The notes: generated from the sequence alone by a model not told the origin. A stretch of DNA of 64,000 bases from Eretmocerus hayati (GCA_029851415.1 CM056742.1:50074954-50138953); one strand, 5' to 3'; positions 36,258-49,551 are shown, counted from the first letter of the stretch. Made by a program: numbers and translations.

Positions 36258-37812
36258 TCGTATTGGCTACGGGCCGAAACATGGTGGCAAGGTTTTTACA
36301 CGTACATGAGTTTTGATGACAAGCATGAACTTGGAAGTGCGCACATTTGTGCGCAACCAAGAAGTTGTTGTTTTTTGACGTGAAACCTTTTGGAAACGCC
36401 AAAGTGCCTGCAAACGTCACGTACAACAAGATGTTGTGCGTGAAAATTTAAAACTGAAACTTGAACTTGTAATCTCACATCAAGAGCTCGCTACTGAGCG
36501 TACAACAGCGGGGGCTCATGCAACAACAGCGGGGGGCACGGTCCCAGAAAATTATGGATAGCATCGCGGACGAGATCGAGGATCACAATACGCCTGCCCC
36601 GCCCACGGTTCTATTGAGCCTGAGTAGTCCTGCTAATGGCTTGTCAGATCCAACTTTGAAAAGTGCAAAATCTTGTATTATCGCTGACGAGTCGGCTCAT
36701 CAGTTCCGGCCTGATCAGAGCATCAAAAGCCCGTTCGAATGGTGAAAATTGGGCCATTCCTGATAGCCGTAAATGGTATCGGAAAATTTCTCGAGGTGTT
36801 ACCTCGGCTATCAAATATGATCCGATTTTCACCATTCGGACGGGCTTTTGATGCTCTGATCGGGTTGGAACTGATTATATCATATTGGCTCCTTTCTGGT
36901 GCCATATATACCTGCATGATTTTTCTTTCAAACACAATAGCTTTTGCCATCCGCACGCAACGCTCGCGTTTTAGAGTTCTGGTGTCTTTGAATCAGCACA
37001 CATGGTCTATTCCAGTCTCATTGGTTTTATCACTGTCCAGAGAGAATTTTCCCCGTCAAAACCTGCGGGGATGCCGACTGCCCTGTCCTCTTGCTTTCAT
37101 TGGGCCTGAGTGGCCGCGCTAATTACTTTCCAGATACTTTTGCAGAAGTGCAGAATCTTGTATTATCGCTGACGAGTCGGCTTATCAGTTCCAACCTGAT
37201 CAGAGCATCAAAAGCCCGTCCGAATGGTGAAAATCGGATCATATTTGATAGCCGAGGTAATACCTCGAGAAATTTTCCGATACCATTAACGGCTATCAGA
37301 AATGGCCCAATTTTCACCATTCGAACGGGCTTTTGATGCTCTGATCAGGCCGGAACTGATAAGCCGACTCGTCAGCGATAATACAAGATTTTGCACTTTT
37401 CAAAGTTGGATCTGACAAGCCATTAGCAGGGCTACTCAGGCTCAATAGAACCGTGGGCGGGGCAGGCGTATTGTGATCCTCGATCTCGTCCGCGATGCTA
37501 TCCATAATTTTCTGGGACCGTGCCCCCCGCTGTTGCTGCATGAGCCCCCCGCTGTTGTACGCTCAGTAGCGAGCTCTCGATTTAAGATTACAACTTCAAG
37601 TTCCAGTTCTAAAATTTCACGCACAACGTTTGTTGTACACGTGAATTTCATGGGCACGTGGCGTTCCTTCCACTCTCCTTGACTCTTGTCAACTTGAAGT
37701 AAACTCTTGCGCAAACCTGTGCGCACGCGTGAACGTCAAAGTGACAAGAGTTTTAAGTACGTGTCAAAAACCACACGTACAAGGCCACCATGTTTCGGCC
37801 CTACCAAGACTA
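36258..37812. mobile_element. Composite fold-back element, 1.55 kb, with a third internal copy of its unit
   Basis: The outer arms pair from gggccgaaacatggtgg (36271) with ccaccatgtttcggccc (ending 37801), are diverged over the first ~200 bp, and are nearly identical from about 36486 and 37575 inward (gcgtacaacagcgggggctc, the ttctattgagcctgagtag block, and so on). Each arm carries a nested hairpin unit with gatcagagcatcaaaagccc ends (36713-36861 and about 37198-37346). A third, more diverged copy of the gcctgagt ... aatcttgtattatcgctgac unit starts near 37097 in direct orientation. The matching 75-residue frames in the arms (36518-36745 + and 37314-37541 -) differ at one residue and match no family I know. 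The similarity follows from the repeat and does not prove coding. Confidence 0.75.
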
Positions 37813-39099
37813 CGGCAAAGCCAGGTTTCGAAAGATGAAGAAGACTTATTTTCATTCCTGTGGAATAGACATGCATGTTGGCACGATATCATTTGAATTC
37901 TGGCTCATTCAATTCCTAACGGCCATCAAATTTGACTTACGTTCAACTCTTAATCATCAGAAAGGCACGGACTGCTACGAAAATTATTACAGCATTGTAC
38001 TTCGTCGAACTTGGAATGATCTCTCTAGAAAGATTGGAAGTTTCTACCCGGAAACCCCCGTTGGTGCGTTATACGTCTGACCTCATCCAGTAATTTTGGG
38101 AGTCATGTTTACCTATGTGACTATAGCTAGGTTGAGTTTAAGTTTTTGTAATTTCACAATTTTCCTTGTATTTTCAAGCTATTCAGAAAATTTTTATTTC
38201 CTCGTGAATTTATTTCACTGAAGTCAGCAGATCTATCACTGCCATACATTTTCATACTATATTTATAATTTACTCTTAATTTTTCGGATTTATGAGGACT
38301 CTCACGTGAGTGATGAATATCTTCGGCTCGAGTATGCCGTTATATGTGTCGAGTGTCAATGTGATCTCATTTCACGACTATTATGACCTCTGGTCTACAA
38401 TCCTCAATGAATATTCCATATTCCGTCTTATTCTGGTTTCTACAATACTATTCTTATACATCTACACTCGCACTGCATCAGAGCTGATAATCAAAGCTCT
38501 TCCTTGATCTCATCTGAAGTCTCGTCGATAATTGGATCAATTATTGTCGAGTCGAAAATCTGCGCCGGAAGACTGTTCATTCCCAACACTAATGATCTTG
38601 TAAAGGCCCTTTAATGTTCTCCTTTCTTTCGTACAAGCAGCCTCTCTGTAACGAAGCAGTGATTGCACGTCTAGAAAATCTCTTTGCTACACTCGGTCAT
38701 GCGATCTTGTCGTATTTCTTTCTGCCAGAGGGTGTACGTGCAGAAACTTGCAAGAAATTGCTCCTCAATCATTCTGCAACAGCAAAAATTATCCTCGTGT
38801 CAGATATTTGCGACACATCTTCCAAGAAAATGGACTCACGAGGCATCTCTCGATTCCTCGGTACCTGAGCCGTTCTTTCTTCCTGAGTCGGTTGGTGAAA
38901 TAATAACTATACGGTTAGAGACAAGTGTCGATTATGAGAATTTGAGAACTCAACACTAATATGACAATTCAGACGTCGCATGAGCATATTCAACACTTCT
39001 AATATAACGATGGCAATTTTCACTCACTCCCCGCGCATTTTGGAACATTCGGTTCGTCTCAAGACTGGGCAAAAGGTGGCCTGATTGGAGAGAATCTGT
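37813..39099. other. Intronic DNA without recognised features
   Basis: AT-rich; frames at 37790-38080 and 38614-38959 have no recognisable domain. Nothing further is supported. Confidence 0.4.
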
Positions 39100-40450
39100 G
39101 CATATGCTCGCTGCAAAGCCGCTACCGCATTACAGGCACTGCCATTAAAAGTTTGCTCTCGTCGACACTAGAACTGCAGCAGACGGAACAATGGCGTGGA
39201 AAGTGCTCGGTTGCACTATCTCTACCGGTGCCCGTCGCACGGGGCCAAAGTCGCCCGCGGAGCTCAGCTGGCGCTGCTCTAAACGAGTTCGCTGCGGGGT
39301 GACCGGCCGGCTCGTCGTCGGCAGTAGCTCGGCGCTATAATACACAGCAGCAGTAGTAACAGCGACAGTCACCGCGATAAGCGCTACGGCCGCTGGGGTG
39401 GTCGGGGGTGCTATGGCGAGCGAGCAACGGGAAGGGATTACTCGTCGGGCTCGTAACTCGAGCGGGCCGCTTTGGCGTACGGTGGTGGCGTTGATAACCC
39501 GGCATTTTTTATGGAGCTCGCTCTCTCGCCACTTCTCTGTCGCACCCTGTGCGCTCTCTCACGTGGATGTATGGGGGTGTACGCCACCGGGAGAGAGTGA
39601 GTGAGAGCCTGCTCCGCTATTTCCAATTTCACAGAGCGTGGGTTAACGAGGCCCGGGGGGTGCAACTGCCGTCGGATACTCCGTGCCTCTGCATCGCGAG
39701 CTCGTCGCTCGAGCTTGCCGCGTTTCGTATTAGATACGACCATCACCCATGAACAAGACGAACGGGTTTCTGCGCATTACCGATTACACACTTTAGCCTC
39801 ACTCGATACGAAGTAAGGCAGAGGTAGGGTTGCATTGCAACGCATCACTTCCCAAAAAATAAGCGCTCTCCGCACGCTCGGCTCGCTACAGCTCCAAAAC
39901 TGCAGCGACACCTACTTACAAGAATCCTCGATCCTTGGGGTGCCGTTGATGGGTAATTTCAACGCGACCGCAGCCCCGTCCCTTCGCACCTCGCAGCCCT
40001 ACTCTTTGCAGCTATAAGCGAAAAATCCACATCAGTTTCGACAGCGTTGGCGCCGATGCGTGAACGCGATTTCATAAACCAAGTGACGAGGGGGACAGGA
40101 GCGAAGCCTCAGCGCGATCTTCCTTCCCATCTCTCGACTACCTAGCGCCACTCAATTTTCCTCCGAGTGGCTACCCTGCATATTATCTCCTCCCCCTCCT
40201 CCTACACCATCGCTGCCTCTTTTCCGGACGAGGCGCTCAAGTGCCGAGCGACGATTCCAGAGTCGATTATCCCATCAAGCAATTACGCGCGGATCGATTA
40301 CCCTGCAGACATCGGCTAGACGCTCGCCGATTTGGCCGCAAACTCCTTCCTCCTGCGCCTTGCTGAGTGTGAATCACGACGATCGCTGGCTGCTCCTGTA
40401 ATCCGTGGTTCCAAGCTCTACTTACGCCCATGGATCTTAGTTGGGGAATT
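39100..40450. promoter_or_regulatory. CpG-rich intronic island upstream of exon 2
   Basis: A CpG-rich, TE-free stretch with many overlapping frames on both strands and no domain. It includes GCAGCAG- and CTCCTCC-type low-complexity tracts (for example 39340-39360 and 40190-40205). Possible enhancer or internal promoter by composition only. Confidence 0.3.
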
Positions 40451-40612
40451 TACTGGTATATCACTTAGCTGACGACTTTATCTCACAGTTTATTATTCAA
40501 TACTTGAATTTCTGCAGTGCGATCCCATTTGGAACTTCTTCCGCGTCCTACGGAAATTATATGTAGGATATTAACGTGGGCTAACTATCGAGAATTCGCA
40601 ATCTCTCGTATA

Positions 40613-41844
40613 GGGGAAAGTGGGGCAAAATTGGACGGGGGCGAAATCGGATAAGTGAGATAGCTCAGTCGGAGGCGAGTCTAGGCTTTCGCCGCTCGAT
40701 TTTTTTTTTAATATCATCACAGACAATGGTTTTTATCGCGGTTAGACCTGCCAAAACGATACTGGGAGTCCACGCTGACATTGGGGTGCTTTTCGAGGGC
40801 CTCACGCGGTTTATTTTCCAAATGCAAAATTATACGCTGCTTCTACCGAAGTGCACTAGCTCAATCGCCATTTGGGGGTCAAAAACTACATTACAAAACG
40901 AAGATTTTGAGCCGTCGTGTGCCAAAATCGGTTCACTTGGGCTCAAATGATCACAATTCTGCGAAAAAATGCCTGGGGGCATTTTTGGACGAATTGGTGG
41001 GGGCGAATTTTGGACAATGCTAAGTCCCATTTAAAGTCGGTCGACTGATCACCTGTCCGTGTTTTTCGAGGATATCTGCCCGTATCGAGGCGCGTACGTA
41101 TTTGTACGATTTTTTCGAAACGCGGGAGGTTGAGGGTGAGTTAGGTGATTGAAAATGGGCGAGGAAATGAAGTTACGATTTCCAATGACCGTCTCAAGAG
41201 TCAGATTAGAGGTCAGAAGTCGCTTTCAACGTGTTCCAAGATAGTCCTCGATTTAAGCATTTTCACTCTCGCGTTCGGCGACATTGACTTGAAAGTTACA
41301 CACTATCAGCGGGATCGTTGACGTAGGCGCGAGTATGAATACCTCCAATGTGAAGAAAAACGAAAAAAAGTCGACTCTTAGAAGCTACGAGTCGATTGCT
41401 GGTTTGCTGAAGACGGTAGTGCACCAATGAAGCACCTATTTCAATAATGCTGAAGAATGACACAAAAATGGCTCGCTTGTTGAAGCTTTGGGAGGACTTA
41501 GAAGTCGCGATCGGTTTCCCTCTTGGTTCTGGGTTATTACCACGTATTTTGATGAGCAAATGCGACTGTAATAGGTGAAGAATAATGCCGTATATCTTAA
41601 TTTTGGAAGGCTGTCCAAATTTTCCTCCAAAACTTGTCAAAAGTGCCCCCAAGCTCGGGGCGAATTTGGACAGATTTTTGTTTTTCAACTTCAAGAAAAA
41701 CTATGAACGCTGAGACCTGGGGGTCTGAAAATTTTTTTACAATCTATTCAATAGTTGAACTTCAAAGTCCCATAGAGCGCCTATCCCCAAGTATCGTCAG
41801 ATAGCCCCACTGCAAAATCCATCCAATTTTGCCCCACTCTCCCC
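40613..41844. mobile_element. 1.23 kb TA-flanked element with GGGGCAAAATTGGA ends
   Basis: The terminal inverted repeats are GGGGARAGTGGGGCAAAATT followed by GGA, with TA on both sides (40611-40612, 41845-41846). Variants of the gggg-c-aa-ttggac motif recur near both ends: gggggcgaaatcgg at 40636, ggggcatttttggacg and gggggcgaattttggaca near 40978-41016, and cggggcgaatttggaca near 41656-41672. No transposase is recognised. The end motif resembles those of the elements at 48717 and 61184 in layout. Confidence 0.78.
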
Positions 41845-41846
41845 TA

Positions 41847-42573
41847 TCGGGTATGAGAGATTATGCGGAAAGTCTATGCTACATTTTTCAACAACTCAAC
41901 ATTTCTTGGTCAAACTGCCCAAGAGTCTTTCCCTCGAAATGAATTTGTGTGACAAGGGTGGCCTATTACACACGCTAATGCGATGGTCGTACATTCTCAT
42001 CATATAACATATCAGTGATAACACTACATAGTTTCATGCATCTATGATGTATAGCTTTGTAATGTAATCTACGCTTGGCGACAGACAAGAGTTATGTTCG
42101 AGATAACAATCGACGATCCAAAAATGCCTCTTGACACCATGTTTTGCCTGTATACGTTAAAAGCACTCAACTAAGTATTTTATGAATTTGCCATGGAATG
42201 ATGGAGAGTGTTTTTGTGTTCTGAAGAAAAGAATTCTCCGTAGATAGGTACGGATTGACAAGGTTTACCTCAACTCTGCTGTTTGAAAGCGGCAAGACAG
42301 GTTGCAAGGGATCTCAACACCAAACTATAGCTTTCTTGTCGACATAGTTTGCCACTTAAGTGTTGTCGCAGCGTCTTCGGCAAAGCAAAGCCATCTCTGC
42401 GGCTTGAAAATTGTTTTCCCGCCGCAAAGATTTGCTGGAGGCGTTGCGATCGAGCAAATTCGGGGAACGATACAACGTATCGGGCTTGGAGTGTGTGAAA
42501 GAGTCAGATAAGCGAGAGGAAGATGAAGCGAAAGCTTTTGGTTCACAGAACGATCTTTATCTTGTGATTTCAG
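41847..42573. other. End of the long intron, with the splice acceptor
   Basis: Unannotated intronic DNA. It ends in a pyrimidine-rich acceptor, ctttatcttgtgatttcag, with AG at 42572-42573. A frame at 42411-42713 crosses the acceptor in a different reading frame from exon 2 and is not considered coding. Confidence 0.5.
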
Positions 42574-42787
42574 AGCGGCGCATAAACTGGGCTCCACGTC
42601 GAGCCCTGCGCATAGGAGGCGACGTTCTGGGGACGAAGGCTCTGCCGCTGTCGACGAGCAACAACATCAACAACAGCAGTCGATCCCACCAAATGGTTAC
42701 GCGGCGATGCTGATCAAGTCACCGCCTCCCGCGCCCGCGGCTCTCCTTAGAAGAATAGGCGTCAAGGAGCGCTCAGGAGTGGGCAAG
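42574..42787 (+). CDS. Second coding exon of the host gene (possibly KIF26-like kinesin, N-terminal part)
   Basis: The 214 nt exon follows a good acceptor and ends AAG|GTAAGC, a consensus donor. It starts with the third base of a codon split from exon 1 and leaves phase 0. The peptide reads R-AAHKLGSTSSPAHRRRSGDE, then a Gln-rich run (EQQHQQQQ), IPPNGYAAMLIKSPPPAPA and ALLRRIGVKERSGVGK. Hydrophilic, Pro/Ala- and Gln-rich sequence with no stop fits a disordered N-terminal region. From memory, a GVGK stretch directly before a 'KVM(L/V)R' strand is how the motor domain starts in KIF26/VAB-8-type kinesins, so this could be that gene. I could not check this, and the motor exons are not in the window. 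That the exon is real is more certain than the family. Confidence 0.7.
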
Positions 42788-45700
42788 GTAAGCTTTAACG
42801 AGCAATCGATTTTGTCCGTCAACTTAGAGCCCAGTTCCATCAGCCAAATTATTTTGTCCTTTCAATTATCAGTTCTGCCAGAGGGCAGTGTTGCTCCGAC
42901 AGCCGTGATTTTTTTCAACGCTCTGCCTCAGCAGGCCTTCCAGCGTGTACGTGGACTGCCCTATCTTGAGGCAAAATTTACGTCCTACAACCACCTATAA
43001 CTCTTGAGCTAGCTTTCGCTTCGATTTCGCGGAAGCCGCGGAGTTGCGAGGCCGTGTGGAGTGGGATCCTCCGAGTCGGACCAATTAAGACGCTTCGCGC
43101 GCACAAAGTATCTCGCAACGTCCAAGGAAAAATTGAGCGACGCGAGTGCTTGCCGGAAGAGGGCCTCCAACGGCTGTACCAGAGTGTTAGAGATATATGT
43201 GAGTGGGATCAAGACTCCAGTTAACGAACTTTTTCCGGCGTAACGAACTTATCAAGCCTCGCTGGGTTGAACTCGTCTCGACGAGCGGTCTGGCGCAGAC
43301 ACACATACACACGGCCTCGCAAAAATGATCCCACGACGCGTTTACATAGGAGGTCTGCATGAGGAAGACGTCGGGTCGCAAAATCCGAGCGAGCTTGCAT
43401 CTGACTAGCCGAGTATGCGTGGAAGTATTACCCGGACCGACGCGCCCGCCAGGTGCGGAATTTCACAGCCGAATCATCTGCATTGCAAATGAGCGTTTCC
43501 GGAGGCCGTCACCACCACCGCAGCTCATATGGGAGTTTTCACGCTTAGTCGGGTGCCCTTGCGAGCGCGACGCGAACGACTCGGAGCTGCTAATAAACCG
43601 AGCAGTGGCACGCCCCACTTGCGCAATCTCGACGATCGGCAAACAGCGTGGCGGGCGCTATTAAATATTTGCCGCGCGGATCAGTGTCGGTACTAAGGAA
43701 CCTCGACAAATGTACTCGAGCTCGCTTTTCCGCAACCTTTTGGGACGATACAGTCGTAGATGTTCGAGCTGCAATGATCGATGATGTCGATGAGCGTATC
43801 ATTTGTGACGACAGCTGATGCCCTGTCGGGTTCTGTGGTTATGGTTGGGGTACCTCTTCTCAGGCCTGTGACTGCGGACTTTCCATTGTCACTCGTCGAG
43901 GAGGGACAAATCGAGGGCGCATTGAAGCTTGATAGCAAAGAGTTGTCGTTGATTTGAGAGCACGATGACGTTGCTAAATACACAATTGAGTCGCCTGGTT
44001 GCTCTCTTTTTGCAATACCCTACTATCGATCTTGTCAAGATGAGAGCTGTCCGTGATACCGCAATAGAGGTTCGATAAGTTCTTAGTCTGCTCGTGAAGG
44101 CTGACCACACGTTGATTTTTACTACTGTAAGCTTACAACTTCGGAATTTTGAAATGATCCGTACTTTCAAACTAGTTTTAATGGTATTGCACATTTGATA
44201 TCTGAGATCATACAGATCATGTGATGAGTTATATAAGATCGAACAAATATAATAATATCCACAGACACGATAGCCTCATGAGTTGAACCTCATGAATGTC
44301 ATGGATTACGTAATTCAATTTCAAATGCGTTTCTGGAATTCCAACTGGTTACAAAAGTTCCCTCAACTAATGGCTCAAATTATCAGGCTCTCACAAACCA
44401 GAGATTTCTATTATATGTTACATCGTGTAATTCTGTCACATGTATTGAAAGTACGCAATTGTAGTGCTTGGGGCACACGTTGAGGGTTGTCAGTTTCAAT
44501 CAAGACTTGGATCTAACGTTTTTACTAATCCATGGAGAGAATGAAATCCGTGGATGGGGGACTCGAAATGAAGTAATCAAGCAGAGGATTCCACTACGGA
44601 GGGTAGAAACAGCTGATACCTCGGATAATCGTGCGCTCATTGAGCAAGATTCTTTTTCATGACTCCGATAGCTGATCGTACTTCTTCGCACAGGCGTGGC
44701 TAGTGAAAATGAGAAACTCGATTGGTTGTGCTGGCTCAGTTCTGTTCTCCCATAACGTATGAAATTCTTCAGATTTCCAATAAACTGAGATTAAATTTGC
44801 TACCCTTGAAGCTAGAAACTGAATGCGAAAAATTCCAGCCTCGCGTTAAAACCACCAATAATTACAAAATTTCTCATTACTTGAACGTGAAATTGCTCGG
44901 CCCGGTCGACCAGAGATAGTTGGGCAAAAATTTCAAATCCTCGGCCCGCCAAACCCATTTCAGACAACGTAATAACCCGCGCTCGTGTGGTCCATTCTAC
45001 GCGACTTCATCTCACCCATTCTCTCAGCGAGGTCAAAAGACGAGATCGATTCAGTTTTTTTCGTGCCCGCTCGTTGTGCACGGGACATCAGAAGAGGCTG
45101 TCTCCCTTGACTACTCCGACATTGCCGTAGAGAGCCTTCCCGAAACAAGGACACGCGCAATTCCAACCGGGAAGCCGCTGACCGAGACGCCAACCGCGAA
45201 GGCGGACAGCGCATTTGTGGGCTTTATTGAAACGTCCGGTCTTACCGCGGTGCTCGTTTTCCGCTCATGCCTGCAGGTCGTTACGTCTGCGAGGCGGTGT
45301 ATGCGGTACGGGCCGAGGACGACATTCCACCCTCGCTCCCTCTTCTCCCGTACATGGACTCTTTCTCATACGCACCGTTGGCTTTATTTGCTATGATCGT
45401 GTCCTTGACCTCGAGCTCCTCAACGACGATGTGGGATCTACTTGAATCTCACGTTAATTAGCCACCCTCGTTGTATCTCCCAGTAGAGTTTGCTCCATAC
45501 AAGAGGCTGGGCTATGGAATGTTTCGCAATGTTACGCACTGGGAGTCATATAAAGTCCTGAGCAACCGAAATTGATGGGAATAGTGAAATATGTTCCGTT
45601 AATTTTTCTTCAAATGATTCTCATTCGTGACTACAAGGCTATTGAATGCAATATTGGTTTGACTCACACTTCAAACTTGGTCAATGTACTGATCAGCTCG

Positions 45701-48700
45701 TAGATTACAACTCAATGGAGTCTAGCTTCGATCATTTGCTCAGCAACAATTGAAAAAAGCGATTCACAACTAGAATGGTTAGCAAATTCTGCACGTAGTT
45801 GCCGAACTATTCGATGAAATTTCTAGCCCATCGACGTGAAAGGCATTTGACAAAAGTCTCGGCGATACAGACCGATTCCAAAGTGAGAAGGAGGATAATC
45901 GTCCCATTGACAAAGCCCTAGATTTTTCGATATTTTAGAGAATCATCACGTTCAATCAGTCTTATTTTAGAAGACGATTTGTACAATTGACAGCTCAGTC
46001 AAGATTCTGTCGACTCAGCCCCGGGTCGTGAATGAACAATTTAAAAAATGGTTCCAGACACATTTTGCCCCTGAGAGCGCGAGCAAGTTCGATTGAAAGG
46101 AGATAAAAATGTTCAGAATTCGCGTTTAGCACGGAGACTGCACGCTGGGCTCCTTTTCCGGACTAATGAATTTAGAATGCGCGAGTAAATTAATACGGGA
46201 GTCGCGTGCAGATTAAAAATGTTGTGTGGTTGGAAAAGTTGGCCGGTCCGGAGTGCGAGGATGGGGTGGGTGGGCGTAGCAAACGAGTGGCACCCCATAC
46301 TCCTCGCTCTGGTCGCGAACGCAGGGGGGCGTAATTTATGCGGCGCGAAAGTACATTTGGTGGTCGACATTAATATGAAAGTGCAGAAGGGTTTTAGACA
46401 CATCAGTGGAGATGGAGGCGTGCTGCACGGGCTCCCTTATAATGAATGCATTCACGAGGATAACGTCCGCTGGGAGGCCGGAGACGGTGCTAGAATAGTC
46501 CCGACGGATAATTGGAGCTCGTTGTGGTCGCGGACGTGCACACACACGGCCTCGATGGTCAGCGCGATGCGGGCCGCATATAATACGCCGGCCATCGGCA
46601 TCGAGCTCAACGGCCTCGCCGGCGCTATTACTGCCCATGGGCGCCCTGCGCGTTCGGAGACCGCGTCCAAGAATGATCGACTGCGCCCTTGATACATCTA
46701 TCAGAAGGCCCCTCCCATCGAATGTAGCCGCGTGTGCCTTCTGGCTCGCATTGTTAGCCCTAGCTCACCAATAAATTCGCATCTATCTCGTGACGGGTGG
46801 CGCTCGAGAGCGACTTACATGCCCAGAGCGTATCGCTTGGAATATATATGGCTCTCGGTATCGACTCGGCGCACACTCGATTGATTTTTTCACCGATAAT
46901 CATGTCGAGCCAAGCCCCTTCATCCGGACGCTTCGAAACACACTCTCGACCATTATAGCTCTTGATCAAGGAGATCACGCGGGCCAAGTGTGCTATACCC
47001 GATGTGTGGAATTGGGCGCTCGGATTAACTAAGAGATCTTATGTCTATCGCGTGAAATTGCAGCTTATAGACACATGATTGCGCAAACTTACACATTTTG
47101 TTTTCAAAAGTTCACAAGTTGAAAATTGAGTCTCCGCATGCCTATTCCGAGTTCTTTCATTCGTTTTTGCGAATAGCATGATTATTGTTTGTCGTTAAAT
47201 GTTCGGGGACTTATACTTCCATTTCTACGTATATGTTTGCCCCATATTGGATATCTTGGGACACAGCTTTTGAGTTCACGGAACTGACGTTCCATCCTGA
47301 AAACGATCGCAGAAATGATGATCTTGACATAGAAATTTATCCACGTGGATTTCATTTAATCCCATCATACTTCAGCGGGGAAAATTATTTCCGCCAAGAT
47401 AAATTGATTTTTAATGGTGCAACACAGTGTCCACGGAACTAACAATGTTAATCACATGGATAATTTTCGTCTACAAACGTACATACAGCACAGGGAACAT
47501 TGATTTTGGGCCTTTTCTCGCGCTGGTATTTGATTTTTGGATATAAGTATTCTCTTAGAATTTCGTCCGTGACAAAGTTCCTCACGGTAAATTTGGGACG
47601 CGCTGCATTGTTCTTCCAAGAAAATATCTTATCTGTGGTAAAATCTCCATCAAAAGGAAGAGTCCCAAGGCTCGAGGTCCAATTGGATCATTCTGTCCAT
47701 AAAACCCATGACAAATAGTTGGTCCAATATTGTATTTTGACAGAAAAATGTGACAGAGCAAACCCTTCATATTCATTACTTCGACGCCAGCACTAATTGT
47801 AAAAGTGTGCGTGGGTTCCAATGATCACAGTTTACAGTACTGTCATTGTTACACTCGATCTTTAGAAATATAGAAGACATGTTGTGGGATCGATTTGAAT
47901 CTTTAATACCAACTTTTTTCGATAAAGAACGTGGAGGAAAATTTGAATGGAGTGATTTGGAGCTTCATAGTCGAAATGCGAGGCTATTATACGTTTTGAT
48001 CGTAACACAATTGAGTTATTGAAGTCAAAAATTTTCGTGTGAGATACCAAATGAGTTTGACAAGACAATTGCTTGTCCTAGATTTGTGATCGCAAGGTTG
48101 GATTATGATGATGCTGGCACATATTTCCAAGGAGACTGTTGGAACCTGAGTTCCTGAGCTAGTCAAGAAGTTAAATGGGAGCGATTTTAAAATATAAGTA
48201 CAGAAACCATCGCTGTGATTACCATCAAAAGAAGTGGAATTCTGTCTCAAGGCTAGATTCTGCCGCCATATTGCATTTTTGTTCTCCATATCCATCGAAT
48301 TTCACCCCATAGTGCAATTTTGACATGCATTTCCTTCATGCATACGAGATTCCACGTGATTAAATTCTGAAAAACTCGATATATTTACAGAACAGATCCC
48401 AATCCACCCCAAAAGGCCATTCAACATGGCTGCATTCTCCGGCTGCCTGTCAAGTCGATTATAGACATCGTGGTGTTTCAGCCTGACCTAGTTTAGCTTA
48501 GCGTTTCTGCAACGAATTCAATGAATCAATTCTTCTTGATTATACTTCAAAGCAGCTTTGTCACTGAAAGCTCATTCAAAAACATTCTGAAATACGGCAA
48601 GCGGAAAATGAAAAACGGGAGAAGTAATTCCTCCGAGCTAATTAATTTGGTGAAGAGTGTGCAAACTATGTTTGATTTGAAACGAATGAGAGCGCGAGGC

Positions 48701-48716
48701 ATTCAACCTCGTCATA
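42788..48716. promoter_or_regulatory. Intron after exon 2, with CpG-rich islands (43.0-43.7 and 44.9-46.8 kb)
   Basis: The sequence starts with the exon 2 donor. Two CpG-rich, TE-poor parts (about 43000-43700 and 44900-46800) contain frames up to 158 residues (44920-45396 +, 46219-46692 +) with no domain or exon signals that I trust. The rest is AT-rich. I found no exon continuing the host gene: no sequence that reads as a kinesin motor was recognised. Regulatory content is inferred from composition. Confidence 0.3.
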
Positions 48717-49551
48717 AGGTCAGTGTACCCAACTTGCCCCCATTGAGCCATTTTCTTAATGATTCTGGCCCATCCCCATATTTTCCAGCATACTTTAGCT
48801 CATTTTGAAGCTTGTCTCAAGACCTTTAGAATGAGCTAAGAAACGTCCAATTTGAATGAAGTGGAGCCGGGCTGTTTGAATTCTCCCAAAAGGTGATTTT
48901 TGAGAGTTTACAAAAATGTGTACCCAACTTGCCCCCATCATTTAAAACAATGTAAATCGGCGATGGAGTGAATAGAATCGCTTTGCTCCGTTTTGATCAC
49001 CGTGCAGCGACATTTATAGCTTTTAGCTGGCCCAAGACATCGTTCCCGACCTATTTTGACCTGATAAACACGTTCTGAGTGGTAAGAAAAGCCATACTGC
49101 ACGCCTTTCTGAGATAACCATATGGGGGCATGTTGGGTACACTCCGATATCGGCCTTCTTGATTTTCAAATCATCTCCGTGTTTTGTACATAAAATCGCT
49201 CCAAGTCGGAGTTTTGCAACTCTAAAGAGTGAATTTTGAAGGTCTTAAGACAGGGAATCGAATGCGCTAAGGTACGTAGAGATTGGCCGGATGAAAATAA
49301 ATTGGCACCGGTTTTAGTGAACGCGATTTCCTCGGTGATTTCTTAGCCGTGCAAACACGAAAAATGGAAAACTCATTTTATGCTTTCTGGAGGACGCAGA
49401 AATGATCCGGGGTCGATGAGAACTCCGTATTTTCTCATATCTGAACATGACAAACGTAAAAAGAATATGCGGGTAGGCCCACGAGTGCCCATTTCTGAGA
49501 TCGGTATATGGGGGCAAGTTGGGTACAGAGGCAAGTTGGGTACACGTACCT
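48717..49551. mobile_element. 835 bp TA-flanked element with GTGTACCCAACTTGCCCCC ends
   Basis: The inverted ends start AGGT and continue GTGTACCCAACTTGCC, with TA outside (48715-48716, 49552-49553). The terminal motif is repeated inside: gtgtacccaacttgccccc again at 48917, its complement at 49123-49141 (atgttgggtacac), and two head-to-tail copies at the right end (gggggcaagttgggtaca at 49511 and gcaagttgggtacac at 49530). No transposase frame is present; a 67-residue minus-strand frame at 49314-49517 has no known domain. Confidence 0.8.

Larger units (their letters stand above)
11591..42573 (+). other. Inferred 31 kb intron filled with mobile elements and CpG-rich islands
   Basis: This is the interval between the two supported coding exons. 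It starts GTATGC and ends in a polypyrimidine-rich acceptor (cttgtgatttcag, AG at 42572-42573). Elements inside it are listed separately. Long first introns are common in developmental and cytoskeletal genes of insects and often hold enhancers. The intron is inferred; a transcript would settle it. Confidence 0.5.

Noticed and set aside
42707..43000. 97-residue frame starting MLIKSPPP
   Set aside because: Its first 27 residues are the real exon 2, but the internal Met is not the likely start, and the part beyond the AAG|GTAAGC donor at 42787 is read-through into the intron.
46219..46692. 157-residue + strand frame in a CpG-rich island
   Set aside because: No domain, no exon signals, and comparable frames exist on the other strand.
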